DNA from: Mesorhabditis belari
Lineage: Eukaryota; Nematoda; Chromadorea; Rhabditida; Rhabditidae
Direction: 5' to 3'
Assembly: GCA_958450365.1 (NCBI GenBank)
Contig: CAUEEP010000728.1
Span: 1,240,001-1,304,000, forward strand
DNA: 64,000 bases
The position numbers and the translations under genes are program-made. Shown here piece after piece: positions 33,332-44,514 of this stretch (position 1 is the first letter of the stretch; each line of letters opens with the position of its first letter). The notes beneath the pieces were generated by a model, which had not been told where the DNA came from, searched no databases, and was given only the letters and a program-made list of their open reading frames with translations.

Positions 33332-33793
33332 GTGGTACTTTTCCAATCCGATTATCGGGAGAGCGAAAGGAAAATCGGGGGAGCAAATTTTGGCAGCGCT
33401 ACATATGTCCTATATTATACAAACTACCGCCATAAAATTCGCGAATTACCCGTTATTCTCACAACCTTTATATTAGATCACAAAAGTGACTTAAATATCT
33501 AACACCGAGCGAAATAGATCTTTTCCCTTTGAGCGGACTTTCATCGATTCGCCACAGTTGCGAATCCACGACTGGATGACTCCTTTGGTGACGAAATAAT
33601 CGATTGCCGTCGATTCCTTGAACGCACAAATGTCGGAAAAGCGCATCGTCGTTAAAGTCTTAAAAAAAAAACGTTGCAGTTAAAATAGAGTCCCGGAAAT
33701 GCATTTATCGAGGGGGCAAAATTTGCTTCCCCGATTTTCCTTCCGCTCCCCCGATAATCCTTCCGCTCCCCCGATATTGGAAAAGTACCAACA
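33332..33793. mobile_element. Terminal inverted repeats bracketing a gene end
   Basis: About 60 bases starting TGGTACTTTTCCAAT and containing ATCGGGGGAGC recur in inverted orientation at about 33710-33793. Between them lies an apparent terminal coding exon (33491-33658, reverse strand). Either this is an element with coding content, or two copies of a repeat inserted on each side of a host exon. Confidence 0.75.
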
Positions 33794-33929
33794 TAGGTGC
33801 TTATGTTATGTTTGTTAAAGTTAAAAAGTCATTTTTTCCAACTTACTGGAAAATGGAGAGACACAGCGTTGTTCGCCGGCTTTGCCTCGTTTCCAGTCGG
33901 AGCGTCGAGGCCCTGGATACCGTTTTCCT
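33491..33929 (-). CDS. 3' end of an unidentified gene (two exons)
   Basis: Exons 33847-33929 and 33491-33658 join in phase 0 across an intron with good splice sites. The encoded tail contains GIQGLDAPTGNEAKP and then MRFSDICAFKESTAIDYFV and a basic stretch before the stop. GC content and codon choice are higher than in the surround,ings, supporting coding. Upstream exons are not identified: an acceptor at 33929 requires one ending in phase 1. The intron contains one of the inverted repeats of 33332-33793. I do not recognise the family. Confidence 0.5.
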
Positions 33930-34593
33930 CTAAAAAAAAATCGAGCAAATTCACTTAAGAATATCTCAAGAAGCGTTGATCAGAAGTTCTTGATATGAGA
34001 TCGAAAAATGTAGCTGACGATTAGATCTTTTGAATTAAAACAATTTTGGGCTTTATTCAAATTGAAAAACGATCAAAAATATCCACTTTAGACACGGGCC
34101 AGCTGCAAATTTCTGTGTTTTTGCATTGAAATTCGGTATAAAAGCGCCCAGTTAAACCACAAAATCATCTCGAAAATTTCATTTTCGAAGTTCTCAGCCA
34201 AAATGATGATAGGCTTTGGAATTATTCACTTACTTGAACAGTTTTTTTCTATGACTTTTCAATGAGATAGTTTTTTTGCAAAAATCGATCTTCCCGGGCA
34301 ATCGGGGATACGGAGTAAGTGAAGGGTTTAAGCAATAAATGGACAAATACATGTATATTATTCAGCAAGAAGGCGGCAACCATCCGATCAACCACATGTG
34401 AGCTCCGATTTCGAAATAAAACGACAACCGCATCTCTTTTTTATTTATTTAAAGTGAATTCTCTGCAGCAAATTGTTCAAACACTGTACCTAACGACATA
34501 TAAATCAGAAAAGATTCAAAAACAGCTTAAGAAAAAGACAGATGATGAGCGAATCACAAATACAGAATCAAACACGAAAGTACAAAAAAGATT
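33930..34593. other. Between the unidentified gene end and the receptor gene
   Basis: Could hold the missing 5' exons of the gene at 33491-33929, since a donor-like site occurs on the reverse strand near 34215, but I cannot define them. Otherwise nothing seen. Confidence 0.4.
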
Positions 34594-37479
34594 TCAGTCT
34601 GAATGAGTCAAATCCTTTGGTCGCATGTCGAGTAACAAAGCCAAACAGGTCATCATCACCGAAGCAATCTGAACAAAAAAAGCTGCTTAACTGAATATCG
34701 TACTCAAAAGACGTGTTTACCGTTAAAATGAGAGACTTTGTGACGAGAGCAAAGCCCCAAAGAGTGATCCCAACTGATGGTTGATCCAAGTGGATTGCCA
34801 ATGTTGTGCCGATCTTTGAATACATAAAATGGGTTTTATTTAGCAATAAGTTCATCTACCTTGTGCACATTTTCATCATATGGTATCCAAACGTTTTCAT
34901 TCATACACAGAAGATATTTCGATTTGTTCAACTAAAAAGATTTTAGAAAAATAGTGAAATGCTGAAGCTGAAAAGTAAGCTAATTTTGTTTTCTGTTTTT
35001 CTTTGAAATTTTGAAATAAAAAGAGCTTTACTTCAAAAGTCGCAAAAGTTCAATTTATGTTTAATCAAAAGTTCAATTTATGTCCAATTTATGTCCAATT
35101 TATGTCCAATTTACCTCTCCATGTAATCTCGCTGGATACATGATAACATACAGTTGATAAGCACAAAAAGTCATCGGAGAGACACTAAAAGTCACAAGCT
35201 TTTACCGCAAATATCAAAGCAGTAACATATTTTGAAAACAAACATTAGTTTTTTATATTATTTCTATTGGAAGTCCGTTAGCCAATGAAAAGCTAAAAAA
35301 AGTTACCTAAACGAGAACTCAATCAACGTTTTCCTTGAGATCACCAAGGCAAAAATCATCAACGGAATCGTACAGATTGTCGTCATGAAAGTATAAATCT
35401 AAATTATCACTTGCGATCTTTTTCCGAGAAAATCCTGGGTTGGCGCTTTAAAGTGTGGTAAAACTACCGTACCCCTCCTAGTTTGTGTGAAAATTCATTT
35501 TATTATTTTTTGCTTTTTTTTCAGCGTTTCAACGTTTTTTTCAACTAAAAAGTGACGAAAACAAAGCTTCGGTCATAGAAAATGATAAAAAGCACTTAAC
35601 TTAACATTAGTTGGCATCAAGTTCGTGGAGCAGATCGTCGGGAAGCAAGTGGGTCTAAAAAAACTCTACAAACAAAGCTTCCGCCACAGAAAATGCTGTT
35701 AAAAACGTAACTTAGCTTTATCCTCGTTGCTTCCTGCAAAAACAAACGCGATCACATCAGAAAAATGCAAAAAGAATAAAATGAAATGAAGAAGAATGAA
35801 AAAAAATTAAATTTCACACAAACTAGGAGGGGTACGGTAGTTTTACCACTCTTTAAAGTGCTAAACCAGGATTTTCTCGGAAAATCATATGATTGACAAA
35901 AAGATGTGCCAGATTTTTCTCGGTCGCAAGTAAATTATCAACAAAACTGATTAAACTCGATCAAATTAAAGTTTACCCTATAAATCTCATCCATTTCCGT
36001 GACTAATCCACAAATTTTTGTGTGTAAACAGAGTAAACTTTCAAGTTTCGACTTTATCTCATCACTTGTCGAAGCTTTAAGCTAAATTTTGTTAGAGTTA
36101 TTCAATTTTTTTTCTACGTACAACTTACATTTTTAATCGTATAGTTGAACTTTCTGACTTCTGAGTGCAAAAGATTTGTGATACTCAAGTAAATATGCAT
36201 ATCTGGATTGTCTGAAGCTGTTTTAAGATGAAAACGGTTTTTTTACTATGAGTAAGCACTAGCAAACACATATAGCCAAGCACCGGGCGAATGTATCGTA
36301 AAATTGGAAAATAGAAACTCTAAATGAAAAAGCAGGTATAGATTTGTTTTTTGATAGCAAACATATGCATAAGCTGGATTCATGATCGTTTCTATATATT
36401 TTGTCATAATTGCGATCAAATAGACGCTCATATTGACGACGGAATAGAGCTGAAAAGTTCTTTCGCACAAAATCATTTCGGATTTTCTCACTTGCATTCC
36501 CCAGAATTGTCGACGAGTTCGCCGGACAGCTGCTAGATGTCTCTGAATTTATTGTACTAGTTAACTCCCTCTAGAGTAGCGGAAATCAAGTACCCTGTGG
36601 CGTAATGGTTAGCACAGCTGGTAAGCGAAAGGTCTCGGGTTCAAATCCCGACGACGCACAAGTTTTTGATCTCCCCTAGTTTCAAGTTCCAAGTTCCAAG
36701 TTACTTAAACTAGTTCTAGCGTTATAAAACTTTCAATATAGTTTAGTACTTAAAGCAAAAGCCTAGGAAGTGAACAAGAAATGTTTTTATTTGAAAAACT
36801 TTAGCTCTACTTTAGCTCTACTTAAGCTTTAGTCGCATTAAATTCCGACCACTATTAAAAATTCACCTCATCAAGCTCAGTCACATCACGGATCTTCGAG
36901 TGATGATATAAATGAAAAAATGACTCAAAACGTAGCTTGTGTTGCCAGTTGACCAGAAGAAACTAAACGGAAATTTTAAAAAAAAACTTTCTTAAACTTG
37001 AACAAACCAATGAGAAAAGCGATTGCCAAGCGATCATCAGATAAATGATCACATGTGGAGCATGACTTGAATTATATTGAGTGATCAAGATATACAAATC
37101 GTAGAGAGTCGTGTAAATGCCTGAATGGAAAAGAATGAATTAAATTTCGTTTAAATGCAATGTTTATTTTTAACGAACGGACATATGATTGACAAAAAGA
37201 TGTGCCATATTTTCTTCAACTTCAACGAAATCGGCGAATCTTTTGGATTTATTGTAAAAGCTATCCATTTGACAAGCTGTGAGTGTAAGTTTTAAGAAAA
37301 TTCAATTTATACAAACGCACAAAATGAAACTCATCAAATTGTTTCTCAGTGGGATCGGTGAGATCTCGTTTCAACAAATAGCAACCATCATCAGCAAATA
37401 GGCGACTGTTTATGGCTGTTTTTGTGGACACATCTTGGTTGGCGTCGATTTTAAGAATTTCCTTTAAATGACACAACAT
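34594..37479 (-). CDS. Gustatory-receptor-like seven-helix protein
   Basis: Fourteen exons in phase: 37321-37479, 37183-37276, 37008-37120, 36867-36962, 36492-36542, 36363-36449, 36247-36319, 36129-36202, 35977-36081, 35307-35398, 35115-35184, 34860-34931, 34721-34813 and 34594-34668; 417 residues. The long cytosolic-type N-terminus, the hydrophobic segments, the loop with LESLLCLHTKICGLVTEM before helix 5, and the end GITLWGFALVTKSLILT followed by a last helix resemble the insect Gr and nematode GUR/LITE-1 (7tm_7) architecture, in which the N-terminus is inside. Identification rests on pattern and length, not on an alignment. Likely a sensory receptor. Intron 4 contains a tRNA-like sequence, intron 9 a MITE. 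Confidence 0.7.
35404..35938. mobile_element. MITE in receptor intron 9 carrying an exon fragment
   Basis: Long inverted repeats: the block CCGAGAAAATCCTGG through CCCCTCCTAGTTTGTG at 35424-35495 is mirrored at 35815-35881, and outermost TTATCACTTGCGA mirrors TCGCAAGTAAATTA. Near its right end, 35885-35920 matches about 33 bases of exon 2 of the same receptor gene (37181-37215). Confidence 0.85.
36596..36658 (+). tRNA. tRNA-like pseudogene
   Basis: Polymerase III A box (TGGCGTAATGG) and a perfect B box (GGTTCAAATCC) with a 5-base T stem are present, and the ends pair at 6 of 7 acceptor positions. Only 19 bases separate the D arm from the T arm and they do not fold into an anticodon stem, so the molecule is about ten bases too short. 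A degenerate tRNA or a tRNA-derived SINE head. It lies antisense in intron 4 of the receptor gene. Confidence 0.6.
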
Positions 37480-37557
37480 TTAAATACTGTTTTTATAAAT
37501 AAAAAACTTCATAAATCTAGCAAACTTTATCAAACGATTGCACCATTTTTTTTGATA

Positions 37558-38575
37558 CAGGGTGCGGCATAGGTATGGTTACAAGGTTGTAACATTGATT
37601 TAAGAAACCGATTGATTTTTATATCTTGCCAAAGGATTATTTTTTTCTTAATTTGAATGCTTTTTTATATTATGTAGCAGTTTTTAAGCAAATTTTTAAG
37701 TTTGGACATAATGGTGAAGGCTTCTCCCAACCGTGCCCCTATTCTTCAGCTTGGAGCACAAGGACAATCAACTTCGGATATTGCCAAACTGCTGAAAATG
37801 CATCGAATGACGGTATACCGCATTTTGCAACAAAATAGAGTCGAAGAGCTTCCTAAAAGTGGAGGTCCGCCAAAAATTGATCACACGAGACTCAAGAAAA
37901 TCATTAAGAAACAAATCAAGCGCAATCCTGCCCGGAGCATGAGAAAAATGGCTCCCCAATTGAATGTTTCTGATAGAACTATCGTCGTATTGTCAAAAAG
38001 GATCTGAGTCTTCACCCTTACAAGCTAAGGAAGCATAATGGCCTGACGGATCTTCAAATGAGAAACAGGAAGCAAAAATGTGCTCTTCTTCTTGCAAGGG
38101 CCGCAAATGATGAGCATCTGACGATGCTTTTTACCGACGAGAAATTATTCAACATTGAGCAAGTTTTCAACTCTCAAAATGATTGAATTTTGGCTCACAG
38201 CCCTCAATTAGCAAATAAAAGTGGCTGATTTGTGGACGGGAACTCAAATCCAGCAGGAGTCATGGTTTTTGCAGGAAGCAAAAATGTGCTCTTCTTCTTG
38301 CAAGGGCCGCAAATGATGAGCATCTGACGACGCTTTTTACCGACGATGTATGGTTACAAGGTTGTAACATTGATTTAAGAAACTGATTGATTTTTATTTC
38401 TTGCCAAAGGATTATTTTTTCTTAATTTGAATGCTTTTTATATTATGTAGCAGTTTTTAAGCAAATTTTTAAGTTTGGACATAATGGTGAAGGCTTCTCC
38501 CAACCGTGCCCCTATTCTTCAGCTTGGAGCTGAAGACTCAACTTCGGATATTGCCAAACTGCTGAAAAGGCAGTA
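37558..38575 (+). mobile_element. Truncated and scrambled DD37D element
   Basis: It starts at a TA with the same terminal sequence as 16730 and follows that element closely through the transposase N-terminus to about 38265. After that, a piece homologous to 38065-38140 recurs at 38275-38345, and the element start recurs from 38346 to 38575, where homology stops. It lacks the catalytic domain and right end. Confidence 0.88.
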
Positions 38576-38680
38576 GTTAAACAATCATTGATGCAAAAAA
38601 AAGAAAAAACAGAAGACGACATTTCCTAATTATACTATTGATTTTAAAGCACTTTGCTAGAATTAGGCGAGCTTTTTTAA

Positions 38681-38862
38681 GTTATAATTAATTAGTTATA
38701 ATTTAAATCAATAAACTGACTAAACCTCACAGCAACCGCCGATTACTCACCCGTTGATATGACAATAAGTTATAATTAATTAGTTATAATTTAAATCAAT
38801 AAATTGACTAAACTACAAGCACACAACAATCACCGATTACTCACCCGTTGATATGACAATCG
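38681..38862. repeat. Two-copy tandem duplication (~90 bases)
   Basis: The block beginning AAGTTATAATTAATTAG and ending CCCGTTGATATGACAAT occurs twice in direct orientation with few changes. Confidence 0.88.
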
Positions 38863-39953
38863 ACGTATTTTATCATCCATTTCCATTTTAGAATCAATGT
38901 CATTATTTGCGAGAGGATTCTCGATGATCATTCAAATCAAAAAAAAAAAAGAAAAAAGAAAAAGAAAATAGAAAAGCAGTTTTCTCTTTCTCAAATTTCT
39001 TCTCAGTGTCCAATTTCACAGTTCAATGAGGGGATTTTTCGAGACGAAAAAGCTCTGATTCGGATAAAAATAGGCTAATGGGATTTACGTTTATTTAATT
39101 AAATTTTATTTATTAAATTAATTTCAAATTTTTGTTTAAAGATACAACGATTAGACCGTCTTTAATATGAAAACCGGAAAAACGAGCTTGAATGTGACCT
39201 CTTTGTGCGTGTAGGCTTTCGCATAGCTAACTAGGGGAATGTTGTCAAGTTAAGGTGGGCTTTTCGAACGCGACCAAGCCTAGCTGATATAGTTTTTCAC
39301 TTGACAACATTCCCTAAGAGTAAGAGCCCTTTTGCGATCCGGTATATCTCATCCGCTTTTTTTTAACTACAATTTATGTTCTTTGATTTTAGCAGTTTAT
39401 TTATTTTGCCTTTTAGTTAATGCTTTGATCAAAAGTAAACATAAAAGTGTCTATAAAAATGTATCTAGAGGGATTTGAAAGCAGCACATGTTTTTGTTTC
39501 AGATAACTTTCATCAGAAAACGCATTTTTGCCTTAAATTCGCGCCGATTTTGATATTGATATTGACCGCTAAATTGAGAATTTGATTTGATAAAATCACA
39601 ACATTTTGTCTACAATTTTTGTGTGAATTTTAAAGAAAAAAAAGAATTTTCTGCAACTAATTTTTATGCAATGTGGGCAAATTTATGCTATAAGATTGCA
39701 AACTTTTACACACAAATGAGATCATGATCACAAATGGGAGAAAAGACTAGACAAGAAAAGAAATTGGGTAAAATAATGGAATGTAAAAGCATCAACAAAT
39801 GGGAAACCGGGTTGACTCGAGAATCACAAAAAAAGCTTGAAAGAAAAGAAACTGGGGCAATGGAAACTTGTGGAATCTTACGCCATTCACTTCAAGTGTG
39901 CTCAGCAAAATGTCGATTCGTTGTTTCAAAGACAATTTCGTCTGGCTGTTTAC

Positions 39954-40568
39954 TAGAGAAGTGCAATAGGCCAAGATGGCCTTCTGTAATGAGACCTCAT
40001 CTTACGCAGTTTTTCATGGACATTCCGAATCTGCTTTCAAAATCGACAAAACAGCTTTCTGGCAAAAGTTATGAGGATTTTAAGTTTCGGGCTGCCTCTA
40101 CAAAGTTCTTTTCACTCTGCAAAACAAGTGTTCAGTGTTCTGGTGTCATAGTGGGTAAGAGCCTTGTGTGTAAAAAGGACCTATAGACTTTTTACAGTTA
40201 CCGGCGAAACTTCTGGTATGCTCCTTCTGAGTCGATATGGGTAAAGTTGATCTGCCAGATCATTCACGGTTGTGTGCGCACACAAAAAACAAAAAAAACA
40301 AAAAGTTTTTTTTGCAAGAGGGATCGAAGCCAGGCAAAGAGGATATAGGCGATCTTTGATATAAGGCTCTTACCCACTCCGCCACTAGAACACTAGCTTC
40401 GCAGAGTGAAAGGGACTTTGTAGAGACAGCCCGAAACTTAAAATGCTCATAACTTTTGCCAGAAAACTGTTTGCCGATTTTGAAAGCAGATTCGGAATCT
40501 CCATGAAAAACTGCGTAAGATGAGGTCTCATTACAGAAGGCCATCTTGACCTATTGCACTTCCCTAGT
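39954..40568. mobile_element. Foldback element with ~200-base arms
   Basis: Sequence from GAAGTGCAATAGGCCAAG through GTGGGTAAGAGCCTT is mirrored at the right end as far as CCTATTGCACTTC. No coding content. The open frame at 39734-40186 runs through the arm by chance. Confidence 0.88.
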
Positions 40569-40710
40569 TAGACCAGAAGTCAGGCTTGGTCAATAAAAAG
40601 TTGCCGAAATCTAAGCCAGACTGACTTCGGGTTGGGACATCACTAGCATGTAGTGATCCGCGTAAAATCCACATGTCCCAAAAATATAGTACCTAGAAAA
40701 GTTTCCGCGT

Positions 40711-43700
40711 TTACTCTTTCGGTTTCTCTCTCGTTTTCCTCTGTTTTGTCGTCGTTTCGATTTCGGCCAAAAGTTGATCGATGTCCGCATCGCTGAGACG
40801 ATTCACCGCGAAACCTTTGTAGGTTCGCAGTAAGCAGATTAGTTCACCTGATGAGAAAATGGGTTTTTCTTTTTAGATAATCAAAGTCCATGCTTATTGT
40901 TGAATTTAAGAGTAAGTTTTTCACAAAAATGAGTTTTGAAAAATTCAATTTTATCATAAAATCCTTGAATCCTTGGGTCTATTGGTTTCAATATCTAGTT
41001 TCAAAGTTTGTAAAGTTCTAAGAAATTTAAAGTTTATCATGAACAAACCCTCATCATCAGGCTCAACATTGACATCAACTCGATACCGTCGACCTGGATG
41101 TATCCACTGAGCCATGTAGAGATCAGCGTTGTCGGTCGTTCGCTCCAAATGCAAATGGGTGATCCCATCAAGTCCTGGTTGAGCTCCTGGGATATTGATT
41201 ATATAATGAATTTCTTTTTTAAAAATATATACCGTAAATAGTACCCCACCGCCCTCGTACAGTCGCGTAGTCGCAAAAGTTTTTTAGTATTTCATTGTTT
41301 TTCAAAGCGCCCATACTTTCAAAAAATGCGTCTTTGGTATCAAAAAATAGCTGAAATTCAGGGCTATTTTTGATATCTAAGCGCGCATTGTAGCATAAAC
41401 CAGTGTCGAGAAAAACTCGTTCAAAGCTAGACTACGCAACACTCCGCACCGTCATTATGGGGCTGGGGTACTATTACAGTATTTACGGTAGCTGTTCTGA
41501 AGATGACGTACCGATTTCAATGATCGGTTCACCGATCTGCGTGGGGACAGGCCGCTCTTCGACCACTTGCCAAACGGCGAACGGATTTGTTACAAACTCT
41601 GGAAAAGTTTTGAATGTAAAAGTTTCTGAGAAAAGATAATAAACTCTGCATTTATTAGGGTGGTGCAAAAGAAACTGCCGATTTGACGGTAAATTCAAAA
41701 AAAAGATGGCGTTCGATGGTGACATGATCACAATGGAATATTTTCGCAAGATTTCGAGCAGATTGGCATGGATCGGCCTGAATAACGTCCCTCAGCTTGG
41801 CTTCGTTCACGACTTCTGACCTCGAACCGTGCTCGTCATCTTCTAAAGTCTCGTCTCCCTCTCGGAATCGTTGAAACCAAGTCTGATACTGCCTGAGAGA
41901 CAAACTGCCATCTTCAAAAGCAGCACAGAGAGAACGATGCGATTCGGCAGCAGACTTTCCAATTTTGAAGTTAAACAGTAATGCTGCTCGTAGTACAAAC
42001 TTTTGCTCGACCTTGATCTAAATAAAAATAGAAGCACTTTTAAATAAAATAAACAAGAACCAAAAAATTCAAATGTTGAAATAAATAGCAAACAAATATG
42101 CGAACAAAACATAAAAAAAATAATGCCGTTAGCATCGCTCGTTTCTGATAAATGAGAGCTGATACCCATCGGCAGTTTCTTTTGCACCACCCTAATAGAA
42201 TAGGATAGAGTCTCATGACATGGGGATCCCTTGGCTCAGTACTGGGATGAGGCAGGCAGTTATGCAAAATTCATGTCGCCTCGCGCCTCTCCCTTTCCCT
42301 AGTAATCTAGTGAAAGTTAAATTTAGTACCTTAATAGAATGGTAAAAAGTTAAGAAAGTGGATAGAAATTATAAATTGCAGAATCTAACCGTCATACTCG
42401 TTTTGTTCCCCGCTTTCTCGCTGACTTCTCGGATTGCCCTCGTCGGTTTTTGTGGGCTCTCTTTGAGTTTTCGATTCTTCTAAATTTAGCACACAATTGA
42501 ATACAATCTTTTTGCACAAACACTCGCAAAAACTTTCCCGAAATTCACTATCGTTTTTACCAGGCTAGCTCAGTTCAAACCTGGCGCAAGGAGTCCATCG
42601 TGTTCCTCGTCCAAAAACGGATCATCCTCAAAGAATTCACTCAATCCATCACTCTTCACATTTCGTTTTACCTAAATTTTCTTGGAAAGTATTTTTTAAA
42701 AATAAAATATTATAAGACTAAGTGCTAAAAAGTGGTCTCAAAAAATTTTCAAAAGCTAGAGTGATAATTGCTGAAATTTTTGTGCAGAAAAGTCGCCTTT
42801 TTTGTTGTAAAAACTTTATTTTTAAAGATGTCGAAGGACAAAAATCTTTTCGCCTTGTTTATTTCTTTTTTCATCGGGTGCATTCAAAAACTCATTTATC
42901 GGTTTCCACACGAAGAGCTTTTCCGTATTTCTCACGGGTGCTTGTCCACTCTGAAATGAGCTTTAGTGCTCTAGTAAAGCTATTGTAAAGCAATACTATG
43001 TTGGGATCAAAAGTATTTAAGGTATAATTTGTTATTTGTTACTTTAACACTTCCGGGAACACTTTAACACTTCTGGGAGCACTTTAACACTTCCGGGAAC
43101 ACTTTAACACTTCCGTATTTCTCACGGGTGATTGTCCACTCTAAATGAGCTTTAGTGCTCTAGTAAAGCTATTGTAAAGCAATACTATGTTGGGATCAAA
43201 AGTATTTAAGGTATAATTTGTTATTTGTTACTTTAACACTTCCGGGAACTTTCGGTATCTCGTTGTTAAAGGCGGCCGCAGATAGACCATTGATTCCGAT
43301 CATTCGATTGATCATCTGAAAATTCTTTACATGCTAGCTATTAAACGGTGACTCTAAAGCTCTTGTTCATTGCGGTAATGTTAAAAATATTGAGATAACT
43401 CTTTCAATACTCTTATCTTTCAAAAACCTTCAAGTAAACCCACGTTCAATTGCGCATTCGTTTTCCCAACTCCTTTCACCGAAGTGATTGTTTTGCCGAT
43501 TCCTTTCGGGAAGGGAATCGTCTAAATCTACAAATGTATAATCAATGAATAGAAATTTGAAAGATGTACTTGATTTGTCGAAGTGGAGGAAGTGGATGCG
43601 TTTGTCTCTGCAACAAAAGTCTCTACAGGAGTTGCCTAAATCTGGAGTATGCAAAGAAGATATCGAAAATTTTTGTCAGAATCGCAGAATGGAAATGATT

Positions 43701-44264
43701 CTTTCTGGTGAATGAGATTCAAGAATCATGAAGTGCACCAGGAAGAACGTGTTCCAGGAAGAACAATTCATAGTTCAAGGCACAATAGCTCGTCTACCTG
43801 TTTGTTCGTCGCATCCAAAAATGGTTGAAGAACTCGCTCTTCTGTAGTCAATCCCGGGGTAATCTGAATCAATCTTTATCAAAGCAAAATTTGTTTTGAT
43901 CACTTTTGGATCGGTATACATTTTCTTCAAATCCTCGTCCAGTTTTCGGGTGATCCGAAGATTGCTAAAGGTTTGAATTGAAAATTTTCTCAGAATGGCA
44001 TAATGGAAATGATTCTTTCTGGTGCATGAAATTCAAGAATCATGAAGTGCACCAGGAAGAACGTGTTTACAATTTATAGTTCAAAGTACAATAGCTACCT
44101 GTTTGTTCGTCGCTAAAGGTTTGACTTTAGCTGAAAGAAAGAAAACTCATTAAAACTGACTTTCGTTGATCGTTTTCGTAGACAAATCGACATTGAGAGG
44201 GGAGAAAAGTGCCAAAAATAGCGCCAAGTGGTTGAGTGTTGTCAAGGGGACGAATGAGTGCCTC
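40711..44264 (-). CDS. Unidentified multi-exon gene, 5' end unresolved
   Basis: Exons in phase: 44161-44264, 43798-43964, 43570-43607, 43444-43521, 43250-43315, 42581-42671, 42390-42479, 41512-41598, 41049-41186 and 40711-40847, at least 300 residues. Recognisable stretches are ALIRPLDNTQPLGAIFGTF, GLSEFFEDDPFLDEEHDG, a low-complexity charged region, GLDGITHLHLERTTDNADLY, and a basic tail. I find no known domain. A Ser/Thr run and acidic segments suggest an extracellular or disordered protein. A first exon with a hydrophobic start may lie near 44400-44455, but phase does not settle it. Its 3' introns hold a MITE and a mariner fragment; two small tandem duplications lie in its middle introns. 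It lies 0.9 kb downstream of the CPG4-type gene on the same strand, so an operon is possible. Confidence 0.6.
41231..41489. mobile_element. MITE in an intron of the unidentified gene
   Basis: Ends ACCGTAAATAGTACCCCA and TGGGGTACTATTACAG..ACGGT, an imperfect inverted repeat. Similar in style to 46381-46603. Confidence 0.8.
41656..42195 (-). mobile_element. Internally deleted mariner element
   Basis: TA-flanked, ends TTAGGGTGGTGCAAAAG and complement (~28 bases). It keeps the N-terminal third of a mariner transposase on the reverse strand (SLRQYQTWFQRFREGDETLE, then the second DNA-binding helix region ending TIERHL) and then stops, lacking all catalytic residues. It sits in an intron. Confidence 0.9.
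42921..43249. repeat. Direct duplication (~140 bases) plus short array
   Basis: The block TTCCGTATTTCTCACGGGTG to ACTTTAACACTTCC occurs twice, separated by four copies of a ~19-base unit (ACTTTAACACTTCCGGGAAC). It lies in an intron of the unidentified gene. Confidence 0.88.
43668..44113. repeat. Direct duplication spanning an exon edge
   Basis: About 140 bases (CAGAATGG..AAATGATTCTTTCTGG through CCTGTTTGTTCGTCGC) occur at 43668-43812 and 43986-44113. The unit includes the donor end of exon 43798-43964, so the gene carries a second copy of that splice donor in the preceding intron. Confidence 0.85.
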
Positions 44265-44514
44265 CTGAATTTCGTGTTAAAAAGTGAAAACTAAATCTGA
44301 TGATTTTACGACTAAAGGACAGCTATCTAACAATAACACATCAAAGTTAACTTTAAGCTAGTAAACTTTGCATCAGAGCTGTTTAAAATCGTAATTTCCC
44401 GGCCCAGGACAAGCCAGATTATTATAAAACAAATCCCATCTAGGCAAGGCCACATTTCTTTTGTTTTGATATTTTAAGCTTTGTTAGGCTTGGTGTTGTG
44501 CTTATTGATTACTA

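Larger units (their letters stand above)
37480..40710. other. Repeat-rich intergenic region
   Basis: Holds the scrambled DD37D element (37558-38575), a tandem duplication (38681-38862), a small inverted repeat around GGGAATGTTGTCAAGT at 39233-39315 and a foldback element (39954-40568). No host gene seen. Confidence 0.6.

Noticed and set aside
37626..38007. Host helix-turn-helix (paired-like) transcription factor
   Set aside because: It matches the N-terminus of the DD37D transposase at 16874 almost exactly and begins right after the element's terminal repeat.
39734..40544. ORFs of 150 and 94 codons
   Set aside because: They run through the two arms of a foldback element and are mirror images of one another.
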